DNA of 64,000 nt, taken from Prochlorococcus marinus (GTDB taxonomy: Bacteria; Cyanobacteriota; Cyanobacteriia; PCC-6307; Cyanobiaceae). The stretch is taken from NCBI RefSeq assembly GCF_001180245.1, contig NZ_CVSV01000075.1, forward strand, positions 1 to 64,000. The letters run 5' to 3'. Below are positions 59,339 through 64,000 of the stretch, in pieces (the first letter of the stretch is position 1; each line of letters begins with the position of its first letter). The notes under the pieces were generated by a model that saw nothing but the letters and a program-made list of their open reading frames with translations, made no database searches and was not told where the DNA came from. Made by a program: the position numbers and the translations under genes.

Positions 59339-59698
59339 TTAGTGCTTATTCATTCTCGGTGGCTTTCCAAATGTTTGAAACATATCCCTATCGAGACTAT
59401 TCTCTAAATCATCTAATTCTTCAAATTTTACCCAATGAATACAATCAACAGGGCATGTATCTACTGCTTCTTGTATGACATCAGAACTATCTCCATCTTG
59501 CCTAATAGCTCGACTTCTACCATGAAATTCATCAACAATGAAAGTGTTCGAAGCTACGTGAACACAGTACTGACAACCAATACACTTTGCTTCATCAACC
59601 CATACAGCTTTTTCAGCTAGCTGACCACCTAAAACAGGCTCATAGCCTGTAATCCCAATATTTTCTTCAGTATTATGAAATGGATCCGTAAAATCCAT
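59339..59698 (-). CDS. [4Fe-4S] ferredoxin
   Basis: A 119-residue ferredoxin with one cluster motif KCIGCQYCVHVA (C-x2-C-x2-C, ~residue 37) and the distal cysteines in DTCPVDCIHW (~residue 85). This length and sequence are typical of the small cyanobacterial bacterial-type ferredoxin family. Lies 10 bases upstream of the aldo/keto reductase gene. Confidence 0.88.
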   Translation of the reverse strand: MDFTDPFHNTEENIGITGYEPVLGGQLAEKAVWVDEAKCIGCQYCVHVASNTFIVDEFHGRSRAIRQDGDSSDVIQEAVDTCPVDCIHWVKFEELDDLENSLDRDMFQTFGKPPRMNKH

Positions 59699-59707
59699 AT
59701 CTTGACA

Positions 59708-60100
59708 TTAGTTTTCCCACTTGGTTAAGACCAATTCAATAGAACCATCATTTTTATTTTTTTGATCTACGATTTGATATCCATCTTCTTGCGTTTTAGA
59801 AATGATTGTTTGGTAAGCATACATTTGTGTAACTTTTGAGATAAATCTTTCTACTGGAATCTCAAATTTCCAAAGATCAAGGTCAGTAACTAACTCATAT
59901 GCATTAGAATTATTATCCCATTTAAATCCAACTTGGGTATCACCAGGTAAATTCATACTTATATCAACAGCTGTGAATTGACCTTTATATCCTTTTACAA
60001 ACTTTTCTTCTCGATTAATAATATAACCGAAATGATTTAAAGCCTTAATTAATGGCTCTACTTCTTTGAGCTGAGTTTTAATTGTACTAAAGTGTGACAT
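59708..60100 (-). CDS. ycf35: Ycf35/DUF1257 protein
   Basis: A 130-residue protein conserved in cyanobacteria and red-algal plastids. It begins SHFSTIKTQLKEVEPLIKAL and contains GQFTAVDISM and VTQMYAYQTIISKTQEDGYQ. Function unknown. Starts inside the end of the DUF2997 gene (14-base overlap), and both sit upstream of a ferredoxin gene. Confidence 0.88.
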   Translation of the reverse strand: MSHFSTIKTQLKEVEPLIKALNHFGYIINREEKFVKGYKGQFTAVDISMNLPGDTQVGFKWDNNSNAYELVTDLDLWKFEIPVERFISKVTQMYAYQTIISKTQEDGYQIVDQKNKNDGSIELVLTKWEN

Positions 60101-60302
60101 TAGATTCGTTATTTAATTGTGTTAAGTTTTCACTTTGATTAGAGATGAAAGCATCAGAAGTTTTATTCTTAACTGTTACTTTACCGAGAGCATTTTCGAG
60201 ATTTTTTGTAGCTTCATTGCATGAATTACCAGTAAATCCCTCAACAGTCTCTTCAACTCTTCCGTCTTGATGAATTTTGAATCTCAATGTTTTTTGAGGC
60301 AT
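60087..60302 (-). CDS. DUF2997 family protein
   Basis: A 71-residue protein. ATG 60302 is chosen over a TTG three codons upstream. MPQKTLRFKIHQDGRVEETV then GFTGNSCNEATKNLENALG matches DUF2997, a family that regularly accompanies Ycf35. The C-terminus is Asn/Ser-rich. Overlaps ycf35. Confidence 0.8.
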   Translation of the reverse strand: MPQKTLRFKIHQDGRVEETVEGFTGNSCNEATKNLENALGKVTVKNKTSDAFISNQSENLTQLNNESNVTL

Positions 60303-60450
60303 TAAATTCAAGTACTGAGTACTTTTACTTTATATAGAATAACGAAAATATTTTGTTTCAGTTGGTACAAGTTAATTAATTTTAATTTTTATATTGAATA
60401 TCTGATAAATTAATTTACTTATCTGGTGATCTTGTAAAAAATTAAGATTT

Positions 60451-61218
60451 TTAATTATAAAAACCTTGCATCCCCATTGAATCAAGGGCAGTTTTTGCTT
60501 CTTCCATAACAGATGGCTCTTTATCGAAAAGGGCTATCTTAGTACATTCATCAACAAAACTCTCTTGGAATGTATTGTTTAATTTTTCGTACAGCCTACA
60601 CAACGACCAAATACAATTACTTCTTACACCTGATTCATTATCTATCTTTAAACTTATTAAAAGTTGTTCTGCTGCTAATTGAGCGTTCTCAAGAGAGACA
60701 TTTCCAATTTCAGCTAAAGAACTTGATGACCATAACCTTACTGCAGCCACATCATTCTTTAAGGCATTTATTAATGGTTCTAAAACAATTTGGTTATCAT
60801 AATTAGCTAAGCTCCATGCAGTTGCTCTTCTGACATAAGCATTATCATCTGTTTTCAAAAGACTGACAAGTTTCTGGACTGCGCTAGGACATGGATTACG
60901 ACCTAAAGCATATACAGCACTCATTCTTTCAACAGGGCAAGGTTGATCAAGCAATGGTAATAAAAGTGGGAAAGATCTTTGATCTCTATACTCACAAAAT
61001 ATTCGTAAGCCTTGTATTCTCTCTTCTCTATTACCTTTGAGCAATTTCAAAGCTTCATCACACTCTTGACTAATATTTAAATTTTTTGAAAAAGCATCTT
61101 CGTCAATTTGTTCTAAAGGATCTATTTCAATTTCTAAGGCCAATTCTCTCGCCAAAACATCTGGATCAACCGCAATTTCCGCTAGGCTCTCTTTTTTAGG
61201 ATCCTCATTTTTCGTCAT
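60451..61218 (-). CDS. HEAT-repeat protein
   Basis: A 255-residue protein made of about five HEAT/PBS-lyase-like repeats, e.g. LLPLLDQPCPVERMSAVYAL, LVSLLKTDDNAYVRRATAWS and LINALKNDVAAVRLWSSSSL. The acidic N-terminus (~60 residues) precedes the repeats. Likely a protein-interaction scaffold. It is not a phycobilin lyase by itself; the lyase name only reflects the repeat type. Confidence 0.85.
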   Translation of the reverse strand: MTKNEDPKKESLAEIAVDPDVLARELALEIEIDPLEQIDEDAFSKNLNISQECDEALKLLKGNREERIQGLRIFCEYRDQRSFPLLLPLLDQPCPVERMSAVYALGRNPCPSAVQKLVSLLKTDDNAYVRRATAWSLANYDNQIVLEPLINALKNDVAAVRLWSSSSLAEIGNVSLENAQLAAEQLLISLKIDNESGVRSNCIWSLCRLYEKLNNTFQESFVDECTKIALFDKEPSVMEEAKTALDSMGMQGFYN

Positions 61219-61237
61219 TGTTAAAAAACTAAAAATA

Positions 61238-61363
61238 TTAATTCATGGGGGCAGGAGACATCATATCTCCTGGCAACCAAATTCTTGCACTTACCGCAAA
61301 GAAGGCAATCCCAAAAAGTGCGACGATAGCGAATGGTAAAATTTTTGTCTTAATAAAACCCAA
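61238..61363 (-). CDS. Small membrane protein with TTG start
   Basis: A 41-residue ORF (TTG start; no ATG available) whose main part is one membrane helix, ILPFAIVALFGIAFFAVSAR, followed by IWLPGDMMSPAPMN. The well-formed C-terminus looks conserved and resembles small thylakoid proteins, but I cannot name the family. It lies between the HEAT-repeat gene and rlmN. Confidence 0.5.
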   Translation of the reverse strand: MGFIKTKILPFAIVALFGIAFFAVSARIWLPGDMMSPAPMN

Positions 61364-61432
61364 AGAATCAAATCATATTTAGTCAATAATAACCTTTTTA
61401 AGAGACTTTTAAAAAATTTTCATTAGATAACA

Positions 61433-62491
<1,059 letters not shown>

Positions 62492-62508
62492 TTATTTGAA
62501 AACTATTT

Positions 62509-62664
<156 letters not shown>

Positions 62665-62716
62665 TTACAAATTTGAAAAATCCATTCTAGTCATTAAAAA
62701 TAATAATAGATAATAT

Positions 62717-64000
<1,284 letters not shown>

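Overview
The window looks like part of a high-light Prochlorococcus (marine picocyanobacterium) chromosome. It is very AT-rich and densely packed. It carries cyanobacterial or plastid-type genes (ycf65/PSRP-3, ycf35, a separate rpoC2 and b/b' ATP synthase subunits), a high-light-inducible (hli) protein, and many marine-picocyanobacterial microproteins. I see no tRNA, rRNA, CRISPR array, transposase or intact integrase.

Layout. Positions 1-4.3 kb and 12.3-16.5 kb are two accessory arms filled with microproteins of 24-60 residues, many too short for ordinary gene calling. They also hold small membrane proteins, decayed ORFs, hairpins and short repeats. The arms share sequence: a perfect 63-bp inverted repeat (1-63 and 13242-13304), a 20-bp near-palindromic motif, and at least two paralogous microprotein families. 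Between them lie a cupin-like protein, a LOG-like Rossmann protein, a lipoprotein, and a seven-gene minus-strand operon (12195 to 6199). That operon encodes a GdmH-type nickel guanidine hydrolase, HypA- and HypB-like nickel chaperones, a NitT/TauT-type ABC transporter (binding protein, permease, ATPase) and, last, a Rieske oxygenase. The first six resemble the known cyanobacterial guanidine-nitrogen system. The oxygenase is the unexplained component and the best candidate for something new.

From 16.5 kb the window is core genome. It contains EVE-domain and DUF2811 genes, a small DnaA-box cluster, DUF1818, rpoZ, an Hsp70 paralogue, pyrR, gpmI, secG, and groES-groEL with a K-box. The ATP synthase is in two loci: atpD-atpC at 24.6-26.6 kb and atpI-B-E-F'-F-H-A-G at 34.9-40.6 kb. 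Between these are PSRP-3, pepP, a CNNM-like protein, a GTPase, nadD-nadE, DUF3326 and a ferredoxin. Then follow ftsW, ccdA-ccs1 (c-type cytochrome assembly), queF, glnB (PII, with Phe at the usual Tyr51), tlyA, purB, fumC, a Ski2-like helicase, a complete bioF-bioK-bioC-bioD-bioA biotin operon, dnaJ-like, rsmG, an aldo/keto reductase, ferredoxin, ycf35, DUF2997, a HEAT-repeat protein, rlmN, hli and the 3' part of rpoC2, which runs off the right edge.

How it fits together: nitrogen scavenging (guanidine uptake and hydrolysis, PII signalling) sits near energy conversion (F1Fo ATP synthase, cytochrome assembly) and cofactor synthesis (NAD, biotin). Functions of the core genes rest on recognised motifs. 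Microprotein functions are unknown, and their coding status rests on start/stop context, ribosome-binding sites, gene overlaps and paralogy inside the window.
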